A DNA stretch of 64,000 nt from Nigrospora sphaerica (Eukaryota; Ascomycota; Sordariomycetes; Amphisphaeriales; Apiosporaceae): NCBI GenBank assembly GCA_018287875.1, contig JAGVVL010000002.1, positions 558,001 to 622,000 on the forward strand, in the 5' to 3' direction. Within the stretch, counting starts at the first letter, position 1, and the number at the start of each line of letters is the position of its first letter. The notes beneath the pieces were generated by a model that saw only the letters and a program-made list of their open reading frames with translations, was not told the DNA's origin and ran no database searches. Position numbers and translations under genes: made by a program. Below are positions 44,731 to 55,968 of this stretch, piece after piece.

Positions 44731-45822
44731 GTTTGTGAAGCTTAAAGAGCATGGAGGGCCTGGATACAGGGCGCCGGTGAGCTTCCAAGTTATATTCGAG
44801 ACGACAGTCTGCAGTTTCCATCGCACACCCCGCAGTCGGGGGGGCTTCGGCTTCGCAGTCGCAATGGCAGGAAAGAGCGGGGTGTCTGTTACCATCCATG
44901 CATCTGTCCTGCATGCTCACTGCCTTCGCTTCTCCATGGTCGTATCAACGTTACAGCGAGATCAGGCTCAAAACGGCATAACGACCTGGCACTTTCCTGC
45001 CTCCCTTACTTCCACTTACATGATGTATCCAATCAGCGATCCTCCCGATAGACAAACCTAGTCCTGTTCTGTGCGGCATACGGCAGGTTTGGCCAATGGG
45101 CCCAGACCTCCTTATCCAGGTTGTGGCGTTACCCCGCAAAATGGTTGTTGATCCCACCCGCGCCTTCCCAATCTCGACGGTACTTTCAGATGGGGTACAA
45201 GGGCCCTACCGACGGGTTCCGATGCACATCTCTCAACCACTCTCATTGCCGGTCGTTGACTTTTATAACTAGTTGGCGAAGGGAAAAGCCGGTGCCTGAC
45301 ATGGTCCTGTGACAAGATCGTACTCGGTTGGGGATACTTTGGTTACTAGTGACGAACCCCGTCTCTTGATACACAGCCTGCATGCAATCTATGAGAGGTC
45401 ACGCGAATATTCAGGCCAGTCAATATTGTTCGACGTCAGCAATGCGATCTATACCGCTGCAAGTTCCTCATTACAACTTCCCCTTTAGTAAATAGTTAAC
45501 CATTTGTTGTTCATAAACTATGCTTCTAGCTATCAACGTCATGTAGAGTATAGAAGATGTTGAACCATGTTAAAAACCATATCCTTTATTCCGTATCTGG
45601 TCCTGGCTTCTTAATAAGTAATGATCGCCACGTATATAAAATCCACATATCGAGGAGGGAACGCTAAATCCTCTAATTAGGATAGAACACAAGACTGGAG
45701 AGAGATGTCGAGTGTTCTCTGCGTGAGGATGGGTTGAGAATCGCAGGCACAATAATGCGCAGTACAGCCCGGCGTAAGCTACACTTGGGCACCACTTGGG
45801 CTCCTGTCTGATCAGGCCAATC
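44731..45822. other. Intergenic region upstream of the OPT gene
   Basis: Holds the OPT promoter on its left and the 3' region of the lectin-like gene on its right. AT-rich from about 45400 to 45700. No gene recognised. Confidence 0.5.
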
Positions 45823-47222
45823 CTACTCGGGACGCTCCACAGGCTCGAAAGCTTGGGCGGCGTATACTGGGTCGTCCAAGATTAGGGAAATGGAATACAA
45901 ACGGCTGTAATAAAGCCTGCCATCAACGTCCCCGATCACGACGCTGACAAGTGAGCCGGGCCGCTTGGGCACGGCCAGCGACAAGTTGCGGGCGTCTTCG
46001 GCGGTCAGGTTTCGCGGCGCCTCGGGGCGCCACAGCTTCTGCCAGGGGTCCCAGATGGGCTGGCCGGGGCCGTGGACGCCGTAGTGGCCGATGTGGTAGA
46101 CGCAGTCGCCGGCGGCGCGTGAGAGCAGGCGGTCGCTCGTGGCCACCTGCCCATGCATGAGGTGCCGGAGGCCCGGGGTGGGCGCGGTGGTCGCGCGGAT
46201 AGGCGGGCACCAGGGCGACCTCGCCGGCGAAGCCGCCGGCTACGACGCGCCATCCGCTCCAGCCGAGCCCCGAGTGCGGCCGCTCCATCTTTTTGGCCCA
46301 GATGTAGCCGTCGGCCGCGACGGCGAAGACGGTGACGCCCCAGCGGCCGACGGCGACGGCGGGCTGGTAGACGAAGCGCCGGCCGCCGAGGCTGGTCCAC
46401 GCCCCGCCCGACTGCCAGCCGTCCCGCGTCTGCCACATCAAGTACACCATGTCGCCCGTCTCGGCCTCGACGGCGAAGGCGAGGTGCGCCTGCCAGCCCA
46501 GCGTGAGGGCGGGCGCCACGACGGGCGCGCCGAGGAGCGCCGCGCTTGCACCATCCTCCCATGCCGCGTCGGGCGGTTGCATCTGCCGCCGCATGAGCGT
46601 GTTGTTGCGCGTTCGGCTCCAGATCCAGACCTTAGAGTGGACGAAGCCGAGTTCGGCCAGCATCACGGATTCGCGGTGGCGGGGCCTGCTTCGGGGCGCG
46701 GCGGTGGGCCCGGCCCGCACGGCGCTGGTAATGGCCGGCGGGTGGGGCCGGGGCGTCGGCGTTCCCAGGGTTTCGTTACGATGCGGGGGGACCACAAAAT
46801 TCGTCGAGTTGGACGGCCGAGGAACCACCACTGTGCTCTCATTTGTTGGCCGAAGCGGCAGGCGAGGACCGGGTCTTGCGCAACTGGGGCATTCGTTAGT
46901 GCTCGCTCGGAGTCACTCTCCATACAACAAAGGAAGCCTACAGGGGCATCCGCATGCTTCTGTATGCTCCCGTGTGTACCAGGAAGCCTGCCAGCAGCAG
47001 CAAGCAGAAACATGCCCATTTAGCCGCGCTGCGCCGTCCCGTCCTTGCATCCGATATTGTGAGGCCTTCGTCGGCGTCTCGAGCGCCAACGCGGCTTTGC
47101 GGCCGCTGAAGGGAGACCTTTTCGAAGAGTGGTAGCTTCTCGTTTCTGAGGGTCGCGGCCATGGCCAGATCGTTATTGGAATTCTCAAATCCAGACCGTG
47201 TCAACTCATCGTCGCAAACCAT
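45823..47222 (-). pseudogene. Type II membrane protein with lectin-like beta-propeller domain, frame broken
   Basis: Exon 1 47222-46942 encodes a cytoplasmic N-terminus of about 68 residues and one membrane helix (WACFCLLLLAGFLV). The intron (GTAGGC...CACTAAC...CCCCAG) leads into 46883-45823, a Pro/Thr-rich stalk and then a domain with repeated Trp/Gly motifs: VWIWSRTRNNTL, MVYLMWQTRDGWQSGGAW and PIWDPWQKLW, reminiscent of fucose-lectin/PLL propeller blades. The reading frame shifts by +1 near 46195: upstream reads GEVALVPAYPR and downstream RHLMHGQVATSDRLLSR in another frame. A sequencing error, a true frameshift or an in-phase intron (donor near 46220, acceptor CAG before 46148) could each explain it. 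If intact it would be a roughly 440-aa membrane-anchored carbohydrate-binding protein. Function is inference. Confidence 0.62.
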
Positions 47223-50200
47223 CAGCTCCTCCGACGGTTCATCGTCAGGCGGACGCCAAAGTCGATATTCTACCGTGGGCCGACTTCTACCGGGAAGGGC
47301 TTCACGCGAAAGTCGTACGACATTAGAATATTGATATATGTGCCTACAACGACAGAGCGCTTGCGTGGCGTACCGGAAGCGAAACGATGGGAGTCCTGAA
47401 GAGGGATGCCTGGCGCTTATATTGCGAGGGGCATTCCTGGCCTACCCGCAGACGAAGCAGCTGTCTACGCCGCGAATATCGTATTGGTAAGGGGTGGATA
47501 TTCGAGACCTCGGATAAGTTACAATGCACTCGGAAGACGCTCTTAAGATTGTGTCGCCAGTCAAGTAGACAAAGCTCCGGCGACGGGACGCCCGGCTCGA
47601 TACCCCCTTGTTCATGGTCAACCAGCATAGGATCCGACGTTCCGGCTCGGATTTATCAAGACACGAGTTTGGAGGTGTCAGCGTCTGTTTCTGTTTCACC
47701 AACTCGGCCGAGGCGGAAGGCAACTGACTCACTGCCGAAAAGGGGAACGGTACCAGCGCCCCCGTTGAAGTGGGCTTGCCCTGACGCCCACGGTGCCCAA
47801 AAGGCCTAGTACGCACCGCGCGTATCGCACACGGACCAGTCGGCGACGTCGACCGGGTCAGCGAAGCGACGAATGCGAAAGCGTTTCGCCCTCCTGTCCG
47901 AAGCGACGGCCCACGCTTCTCGCCCCCGATGTGAGGCGGCGGCGGCGAGGCGAGGCGCGATGCGTTGTAGTCGGGCGTGCGCCCCGAACCAAGGGGCGCG
48001 CGGTGGCTTCGCCGCCATAGATAGACGTAGGGGCCCGCCGGACACGTCCCGGCTCTCAGCCCCGTCCCCCCTTCCCACCAGCGGAGCCACTTTCGAGTAT
48101 GCATCACGTTGGTCTGCCTGTTCCTCCACTTTGCTGGGTTGGGTTAAGCTGGTCCTGCTGCCGCGTAACGGGGCATGGAACCCTTCTGTCCGGCAGAGGG
48201 CGTGAACGCGCCCCTGCGCCCCAGGCGACCCTGACGCCACGTGAAATCACGGTGCCCCCGTTTTCTCGAACATTCGGCCGTTATCCTGCCCCGCGCCGTC
48301 CGCACGGAAAGAAGGCAGAGAGGACATACAAATAGGTAAACACTGACACGAAGCACAAACGTGGGAAGACGGCAGCATGAGGCCATGGATTACTCGGGTC
48401 CACTGGATTGGCCCAGCCCATTCACAACTACCGTATTTCTGCGCATCGCTCTTCTGGTCCGCCGCTCCCGGCGCCGGGCGGTGGCAAGCACAGAGCACCG
48501 GGGCACGTACGAGGGCGTCTGCGTCTTGTGGAAGAGGGGGAGCGCGAAAGATATTGAAGAAGACGCAACCCCCAAGGGTGCAATCGCCAGAGACCGTGTT
48601 TCATAACCCAAGCTTACGACGGAAGCGGGAAAGCAGGAAAGCAGGAACGGGGGACCTGCACAGGCCTACTGGCCAATCTGGAGGCATGGTGATAACCCCA
48701 ATCATAGAGATCGGCAGGCGGCCACGCGGTCGCGCGCACAGATCCGGGGGGGCGAGGGAGTGCAGAGCCAAGGGAGAGAGAAACGGGCCCACGTGAGAGG
48801 GCGTTGGGGAGGAGGTCCTCCCAGTCCGGAGGCGCGCAGCGCGTCCCGTTGGCCGACACAAGGGACGACGGGCGCGTTTGCACGTGTATGAGTGTGCAGG
48901 TGTGTGCATGGTCGACCCGAAGGCGTTGGACGGCTGGCGACGTCATATCGTAGTACCCAGCGAATGAAGGACCCGTAAGACCGGGATGGTAACATTCCAT
49001 GAGAGCCATAGGTACCTACTGTATATGCATGGGCTCGCATCGCATCGCATCACATCACCTTTCCGCGCGATGATTGATGCAACCCGCGGCGTCGCCAGAG
49101 ATTAGGCTCGTGGCCCGTTCCCCAGCCCAAGGATTGGCCGGTGGGATGACTTCATCGCCGTCGCGGCTTTCTCAGAGGGAAATTGCACAAAACTTATGAT
49201 TACCACGGAGAGGCAGCGAAGGGAGACCTGCTACTGTGTAGCGAGCGGAGGGCGAAAAGATGAGACGACGGGACGTACCTAACCTCCCTTGAGCTCTATT
49301 CGGTAGTGAGAGGCAGGCCCTGCCATGCAAGGGGACCCCTAACCTGCGTCGCTGCGGCTCCACTGAACCTTACCAGCGGTAGCCCCGATGGGGGTGGGCG
49401 AATTGGAATGGATGGCCCTGCCAAGCCTCTCTGTTTCTCTCTCTCTCAAAATGTATCACGTTGCTGATGGTGGTCAACCACCCCAGGGGACGCTTTCCGT
49501 TAGGCGAGCCGATGCCATTTCTCGTAGGGTGACCGCTCGGAGAGGGAAAGACACGCGGGCATCAAAACCCACGTATCCATCCGTCACGCGCACTGCATAC
49601 AAGCGATTCGGGACGGGCTGGCGTTCCCACCGAGAGTGCGTGGCGACCCTTTCGCCGCATCTGCAGATCAGAAGGGCGCCCACCCGCCGGACGGCCATAG
49701 GCTACCGTAGTAGAAGTGGGCGATGCTTCTTTTCTTTTCTTCTTCTTTTTTGCCTTTTGAGAGTCCCAAGCGGCGCCGCGCTGTGGTCGGGGTGGAAAGA
49801 TCTTCGCCGGGCTCGTATCCCATGGGGTTTTCCGTCTTCTCCTCTCTTGCCCTCTGTCCCCCCCCCTCTCTGCCATTTCCAACGCCCGGTCCGACCCAGG
49901 AACGGTATACTATTGTAGCTGAGGTACCACTTCGATTATTTGATTTTTTTTACCAACCCGACGGGCAAGGCGCGCGCGCGCCCTCCGCACGCACCCCCCA
50001 GTCCGCGCGGGGATGGGCAACATTGCGCTTTACGTATGCCGAGCCCCCAGAGCGCGGACGGATCGTCAGGAGGGAGCCCGAAGGCGAACTTTTCTGGGGC
50101 ACAGCAGATGGGGACGATCCATTTTAGGCCGCCCGAGCATGAACAAAAACCCTCCCCCCCATAAGCGGAAACGTCACGAAAGAGAGCAAGAAGGCGAAAA

Positions 50201-50717
50201 AAAAGGAACGGGCTTGTGAGTAGTTTGCAGATCTTCTCCTGCGGACAGGCGGCCCCCCAAAAAGACCAGGACATGGGGTTTTAAGGGAAAGGGCATCCAT
50301 CTACGGTGGTATTGCCGTGGGAAACGGGCAATGAACGGCATCGAGGGTCTTTTTTTTAAAAAATCCCCAGGTCTCCCCCCCCGTCTGATAGGTAGCCCTG
50401 GTGTTCCCATTCCTCCCGTTTGTGTTTGCTATCGAGAGAGAAAGACCCTCCTGTCAGCCCTTCCGTGTTCTCCCCGAACGGAGACGAGACACTGCCATTC
50501 CTTTATTAGTTCTTTTTTTTAGAATCCTCGAGTTGCAAAACTGGCGCTGACTTCGCTCCCTTGTATCTGAACCCTCGCCATCACATCAAGCCCACCTTCC
50601 TATTTGCGGTTACATCCCATACAGATAGTGGCAGCCTGCACTCTCTTTACCGGATTTCCATCTCATATCTTCATCCAGTTGACCAGCCTCGGCGTCTTCT
50701 GCAAAGAACCAACCGCC
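47223..50717. other. 3.5-kb non-coding stretch
   Basis: GC-rich with many short overlapping open frames, none resembling a known protein. A (CATCG)-like run (GCATCGCATCGCATCACATC) lies at 49037-49056, and several poly-T/poly-C runs occur at 49730-49870 and 50340-50520. The right end is the pyrimidine-rich promoter and leader of the small GPI protein gene. Confidence 0.5.
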
Positions 50718-51212
50718 ATGATGCGCATCTCCCTGGCTATCCTCTCCGCCCTCCTGGCCTTTATTCAGGCCCACTTGGTCGCGGCCCAGGTGGACTCGTC
50801 CATGAATGACACTGCTGCCGTCGCGACGGTCACGAGAGCTACCGTCATATCCTCGTCCATGATCCTGCCCCCGGTCCAGAGCTCGATAACGCTCAGCGAG
50901 ATCCTCACGGCCCCGAGCCGGCCGAGCGCCATGCCTTCTGTCTATTTCCCAGCCGCCACACAGGAGTTGTAAGTCCCATCCTCGCACATACAGGAAGTCC
51001 TGACACCTGGAAGACGGGATTACTTGTAAGCTGACCACGCATTGCCCTGCAGCCCCAGCCACCCGACAGTTGGTTCGAGTTCCGCCCAGAAAACCGGCGC
51101 GCCCAGCTCCCCCGATGAGAACGCCGGTACCGCCGTCACCTCCTCAAACCGGTGGCTGTTTGCCGGATGCGCTCTTGTCGTCGTGGGTCTGACCAACGCC
51201 GTAGTGCTGTGA
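50718..51212 (+). CDS. Small secreted GPI-anchored Ser/Thr-rich protein
   Basis: Exons 50718-50968 and 51053-51212, 136 aa; the intron is GTAAGT...GCTGAC...TGCAG with correct phase. A signal peptide covers residues 1-24 (cleavage probably after HLVAA), the mature part is short and rich in Ser, Thr, Pro and Val, and the C-terminus is a small-residue region followed by hydrophobic WLFAGCALVVVGLTNAVVL, a typical GPI attachment signal. There is no catalytic motif and no Cys pattern. It may be a minor cell-wall protein. The ATG at 50718 has context CCGCCATGA and starts the signal peptide. Confidence 0.75.
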
Positions 51213-51390
51213 GGAAGCCGCCTCGACGGCCACCAGTACACCGCTGGCCGGTTGCTGGCTTTTCGTGACGTGATGAGGCCCATCACAGTCGTGCCCGGCG
51301 GTAACCTTCACATGGCACTGTGTTGGGTCTTTTGCAACCAAACCACTAAACCGGCACAAGGATAGTAATATACCCCCGCAGAAGGCTTCT

Positions 51391-52572
51391 TCACTTTCCG
51401 TATCGTATGTCCTTGTGAAAGTGCGGTTCGTACCACTTGTACGTTTCGACCTGCGGTTCCTCCTCCTGCTTCAAGATGGCGTCCACACCCTTGTCCTGCA
51501 GAACGTAATTGTTTTGTTCCCACTTGAGGAAGGCCATGCCTTGTAAGAGACAATCGGCCAAGTCGTCGAGTTTCACAGCGCCTGATTCGGCTTCCTCGTG
51601 CCGATCGGCGCCCCGCTTCCTCCGTACGCCGCGCCAGCGGTCTGCGTAGAGTTTCATGACGCGCTGGACGTTTTCGTTGGGCGTGGTGGGCGCGGGCTTG
51701 ATGATGTTTGCGTCTTGCAGCCAGTTGCCCACGATGTCGATCATATTGGCCTTTTTCTTCAGGTTGGCCTTGGCTACTTTCGGGGCCGCCTTGGCGCGTT
51801 GGACCCTGGCGTTGAACTCGGCGTCCGTCTCCAGAGGCTTCCGCTCGACGTCCTCAATGTGTTCACCGTCGCTGCCGACCCAGAAGGTTGCTACGCGACT
51901 GGGCGAGATGGAGACAACTTCACCAGACCAGTGGCCCAATTCCTGCATGGTCCGCAGTGTGGCGTGTATCATGGACTCCAGAGTGTTCACTTTCATGGTC
52001 CATTCCAGTACGCTGGAAGAGGAGTTGGTGCGCCACCGCTGATGCTCCAGCAAGATGTGCGTCGGCCTAAGCGGCATCAGGTACTCTTGCACCACTTTAT
52101 AGGCCAACGAAGACATGGCCCTGGGTGTCCATTGGTACTTCTCCGCAGTCTGAACAGTCAGGTCTGACGAGAGATTCAGGTGGCGCCAGCCCTCGAGGAC
52201 GACCCGGGGCGGCTGCCTGAACGGCATCCTATCAAGCTGAGAGATTCTCTTGACGGGTGTGTTGGGTGCCGTGGAAATAAGGGGACCCCCGGGGATCAGG
52301 AGGGCGTAGGCGAAGTTTTTCAAGCCCAGATCGACCGACAGGACGCGGCGCTTCGTCGGCGACCCTCTGGGTCGTCCGTGATTGCCGAGGAAATTTGCCT
52401 CGAGGCGCGAGGTGAGGGCCTCCTTGGTCCCCGAGCTGGGCAGCCCGCAGGCCACGCAGAGCGTTTTCAGCTCTGCGCCTTTCAGGCCAACCAACCCCGC
52501 ATTGAGTTGCGACAGTGTTGGCTTGCCTCGCAACGCCGAGGAGACGGCAGCGTTGGCGGCAGCGGCAGCCAT
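51391..52572 (-). CDS. CCE1: Mitochondrial Holliday junction resolvase (CCE1/YDC2 family)
   Basis: A single 393-aa exon from the ATG at 52572. Residues about 15-60 form a SAP-like helix pair (LVGLKGAELKTLCVACGLPSSGTKEALTSRLE), as in Ydc2. The RNase H-like resolvase domain begins with RRVLSVDLGLKNFAYALL (first catalytic Asp), continues with ILLEHQRWRTNSS (Glu) and ends with the acidic KLDDLADCLLQGMAFLKWE helix. The N-terminus is Ala-rich with few acidic residues, compatible with a mitochondrial presequence. In yeasts the enzyme cleaves four-way junctions in mitochondrial DNA and affects its segregation. A basic insertion (AKAAPKVAKANLKKKANM) separates the middle strands. It is transcribed divergently from the glutathione reductase gene. 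Confidence 0.93.
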   Translation of the reverse strand: MAAAAANAAVSSALRGKPTLSQLNAGLVGLKGAELKTLCVACGLPSSGTKEALTSRLEANFLGNHGRPRGSPTKRRVLSVDLGLKNFAYALLIPGGPLISTAPNTPVKRISQLDRMPFRQPPRVVLEGWRHLNLSSDLTVQTAEKYQWTPRAMSSLAYKVVQEYLMPLRPTHILLEHQRWRTNSSSSVLEWTMKVNTLESMIHATLRTMQELGHWSGEVVSISPSRVATFWVGSDGEHIEDVERKPLETDAEFNARVQRAKAAPKVAKANLKKKANMIDIVGNWLQDANIIKPAPTTPNENVQRVMKLYADRWRGVRRKRGADRHEEAESGAVKLDDLADCLLQGMAFLKWEQNNYVLQDKGVDAILKQEEEPQVETYKWYEPHFHKDIRYGK

Positions 52573-53494
52573 GACCCGGTGACGACCTGGACGGGCTCTG
52601 CCCGCCGCGATAGATGCCGAACGGAATCGGGAGAGAAGACGGAGAGAATGGGTACCGAGGACGCACGTGACACCTACTGGAGTAGTACCTAAGTAATCGC
52701 ACGCGATCGTGGCACGCAGTTGCAGATATGGTGGGCGCGCGGTGGTTGGTTCAAAAAAACACAAATTGGTGAGCTACTTGATCGGGTAATCCGGCGGCCC
52801 ATCGCCAGGCGTTTTGCAAAGATGGAAGCGGTCACATAAGTCATTTACATTCAGTACTGATGTCCATCTCTAGGTAGGCAAGTACTTAAGTACCTTACAT
52901 AGGTACCTTTCTAGGTCACTACGTCCAGCACCACCAGTACTTGGGAGGATCTGGCATGGTTGAATACATTAACTTGTTAGGTACCCTGAATAAATGGAAT
53001 GTCGCCGTGGATGGTGCCAGGGGAACGACCGAATGGGTCGGACAGTCAGTCTCTGACAGCGGCTGAGCGGGGAAACCGGCCGCTCGTGCGTGCGCTTTTT
53101 CACTCGCGTCCAGTCCAGACGCCCTGTGATTCCGGAAAGATTTTCGGCGGGGTGGCGGCGGCCCCTCAGTTGCTTGCTACTTTTACCTAACCAGAGTGGA
53201 TTTGTAATTCTGCCCGCAGGGACGGCAGAAGACGAACGAGCAAAAGCTCGCAATTCGGGGGTCGGTGGTTGCTTACACATCACGCGTTGTTCCGACAGAG
53301 ACGGGACCGCAGTCAGATCATACACATACCCTGTCTCATTCTTGGCCGCCCTCTCGACCCGTCCCCGAGTCCGTCCACGCTCGCTGGCGATACTGTCTCT
53401 CCGGAAGACGTCATCACCCACCCCACTACATAAGCGGTCGCTCCCCCCTTTCGGCTGCCGTATCTGCACGAAATCGTTCCTCGGCCCCATATCA
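52573..53494. promoter_or_regulatory. Divergent intergenic region between CCE1 and glutathione reductase
   Basis: A 922-bp stretch between two genes facing away from each other. A cluster of AGGTAGG / AGTACTTAAGTACCTT / TAGGTACCTTTCTAGG motifs sits at 52872-52920. No coding gene. Whether the two promoters share elements is unknown. Confidence 0.5.
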
Positions 53495-55222
53495 ATGCAA
53501 GCGTTTGGCGTTTTTGGCAGGATTGCTCGGGCGAGTTCACCATCCAGCAGCAGCAGGATATTCACCACGACGACGCGGACAGCCTACAGAACGGCCCCGG
53601 CCCGGCTCGCCAACCTTTCCCGACACTTCTCGGTCACAGCTCACATCATGGCCCCCATATCCAAGGAGACCGACTACCTGGTCCTCGGCGGCGGGAGCGG
53701 CGGTCTGGCTTCGGCCCGCATGGCCGCCGGCAAGTTCGGCGCCAAGGCCATGATCGTAGAAGGCGCCCGCCTGGGCGGCACCTGTGTGAATGTTGGGTAG
53801 GTTGTAATTCCTTCTCGCCGTGGGGGTTCCCTCCGACCGCCTGTCGGATCGACAGGATGGCAAGGGGTGGGCGAAGATACAGAGCAGCGGCAGCGGCAGC
53901 AGCAGACGAAGGACGGGAAATAGAACCGGGAAAAGGCTAACATGCGGGCGTGGTCCAGATGTGTCCCCAAGAAAGTAACCTTTAACGCCGCCATGCTGGC
54001 CGAGATGATCCACGACTCCAAGGCGTACGGATTCTCGGTCGAGGAGACGAATCCTTTCGACTGGCCGACGTTCAAGAAGAAGCGCGACGCCTACATCGCG
54101 CGGCTGAACGGCATCTACGAGCGGAACCTGTCCAATGACAAGGTTGAGTACGTCAAGGGCTGGGGCCGGCTGCTGAACCGGCACGAGGTCGAGGTCAGCC
54201 TGGAGGACGGCAGCAAGGAGGTGGTTCGGGCCAAGAAGATCCTGGTGGCCGTGGGCGGCAACCCGACGCGGGCGCCGGCCGGCGTGCCGGGCGCCGAGTA
54301 CGGCACCAACAGCGACGGCTTCTTCGACATCGACACCCTGCCCAAGAAGGTGGCCCTCGTGGGCGCCGGCTACATCGCTGTCGAGTTCGCCGGCATGTTC
54401 AACGCCCTGGGCGTCGAGACGCACCTCTTCATCCGCCACCAGACCTTCCTGCGCAACTTCGACCCCATGATCCAGGAGGGCGTGACGGCCGAGTACGAGC
54501 GCCTCGGCGTGCACGTGCACAAGGAGTCGTCGCAGAGCCGCGTCGACAAGGACCCCGAGACGGGCAAGCTGACGCTGCACTACAAGGACGCCGCCGGCGA
54601 GGGCGCCCTCGACGGTCTCGACCACCTCATCTGGGCCATCGGCCGCACGCCCGCGACGCGCGACATCGGGCTCGAGCGCGCCGGCGTGCGCATGTCCGAC
54701 TCGGGCCACATCGTGGCCGACGAGTACCAGAACACGTCGGCCGAGAACATCTTCGCCCTTGGCGACGTGTGCGGCAAGGTCGAACTGACGCCCGTCGCCA
54801 TCGCCGCCGGCCGCCGCCTGGCCGAGCGCCTCTTCGGCCCCGAGGAGTTCCGCACCGCCCGCATCGACTACGCCAACGTGCCGTCGGTCGTCTTCTCCCA
54901 CCCCGAGGTCGGCTCCATCGGCCTGACGGAGCCGCAGGCCGTCGAGCAGTACGGCGCCGACAACCTGACCATCTACAAGACGAGCTTCACCGCCATGTAC
55001 TACGCCATGATGGAGCCCGAGGACAAGGCCCCGACCAAGTACAAGCTCATCTGCGCCGGCCCCGAGCAAAAGGTCGTCGGCCTCCACATCATGGGCCTGG
55101 GCAGCGGCGAGATGCTGCAGGGCTTCGGCGTCGCCATGAAGATGGGCGCCACCAAGAAGGACTTCGACTCGTGCGTCGCCATCCACCCCACCAGCGCCGA
55201 GGAGCTGGTCACGCTCAAATAA
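53495..55222 (+). CDS. GLR1: Glutathione reductase, probably mitochondrial and cytosolic forms
   Basis: Exons 53495-53796 and 53959-55222, 521 aa. The intron (GTAGGT...GGTCCAG) splits the redox motif between the two active cysteines: GGTCVNVG, then CVPKK (C97 and C102). FAD binding is seen in [19 protein letters not shown] binding in [15 protein letters not shown] with the Arg-containing loop, and the C-terminal catalytic HPTSAEE. Residues 1-50 are rich in Arg, Ser and Thr with no acidic residues, a mitochondrial presequence; a second in-frame ATG at 53648 (context ATCATGG) starts a 470-aa form matching the usual cytosolic length. Yeast GLR1 also makes both forms from alternative starts. It reduces glutathione disulfide with NADPH. 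Confidence 0.97.
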
Positions 55223-55968
55223 GAGTCACAAGCACCTTCTGTTCCCTGCCTCCCGGGTTTGGGCCCTCGCCCACGAGAGAACGCCCGACCCGCATGCAGA
55301 TCCCTCCCGACCGACGCGCGCGTGTTCGAGTGTGTATCTGTATTTAGCGTTATGTAGGCTAGACCCATAGACTCTCTTCCCGTGCGATTGGCCGTCTCTT
55401 TGAAGAGTTACATTAGCGGGCCGAGGCTTGAGTTTGCTCGCCGTGCCTCCTTCCGCCTTCCAGACGGAGGGGGTCACCAGAATCCAGCTTGCTCGTGGTG
55501 ACACGGATCGTGTTTCTATTAATAACACTTGTGACCTTCTTGGTGCTTCCCCAGAGACCAGCCCAGGCTGAGCTAGAGGTGGTGATGATGGATGCCGCCC
55601 GTCGTCTGTCCAACCACCCAAACCTTGGTCATCCCTTCCATCCCATAATGACGACGGTAAACGGGGCACGCACGCATGGCAGCTTTTGCCTGTACAGCCA
55701 TTCCTAAGCCGAATGCCACTCTAGACGGACGCCGCCACCAATGCCTACCTCCAAGTCAGCAGAAGGATATGCCGGGCGCCAAACGTGCAGATGTCGTCGC
55801 ATATACTGGACCATCCCGTCAAACCATTGGCTACAGCGTGTTCATTCGGGGGTCCAGCTGGCTTGCCTCTTGTCCTCTTTTTACCCGGCGGCCGTGCTTA
55901 CGGTTGCAATGGGCCCAGCCCCCCAAAAATACGGGCCCGAAAAGGTCCATTCTATTGGATTTCTCCTA
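55223..55968. other. Convergent intergenic region
   Basis: Lies between the 3' ends of the glutathione reductase (+) and RecQ helicase (-) genes. No gene or repeat was seen. Confidence 0.5.

Noticed and set aside
46139..47023. 294-codon plus-strand frame opposite the lectin-like gene
   Set aside because: Antisense shadow; no domain, and the minus strand has the membrane helix and repeated Trp motifs.
53537..55186. 549-codon minus-strand frame opposite glutathione reductase
   Set aside because: Antisense shadow of a highly GC3-biased gene; composition Val/Leu/Gly-rich without any motif.
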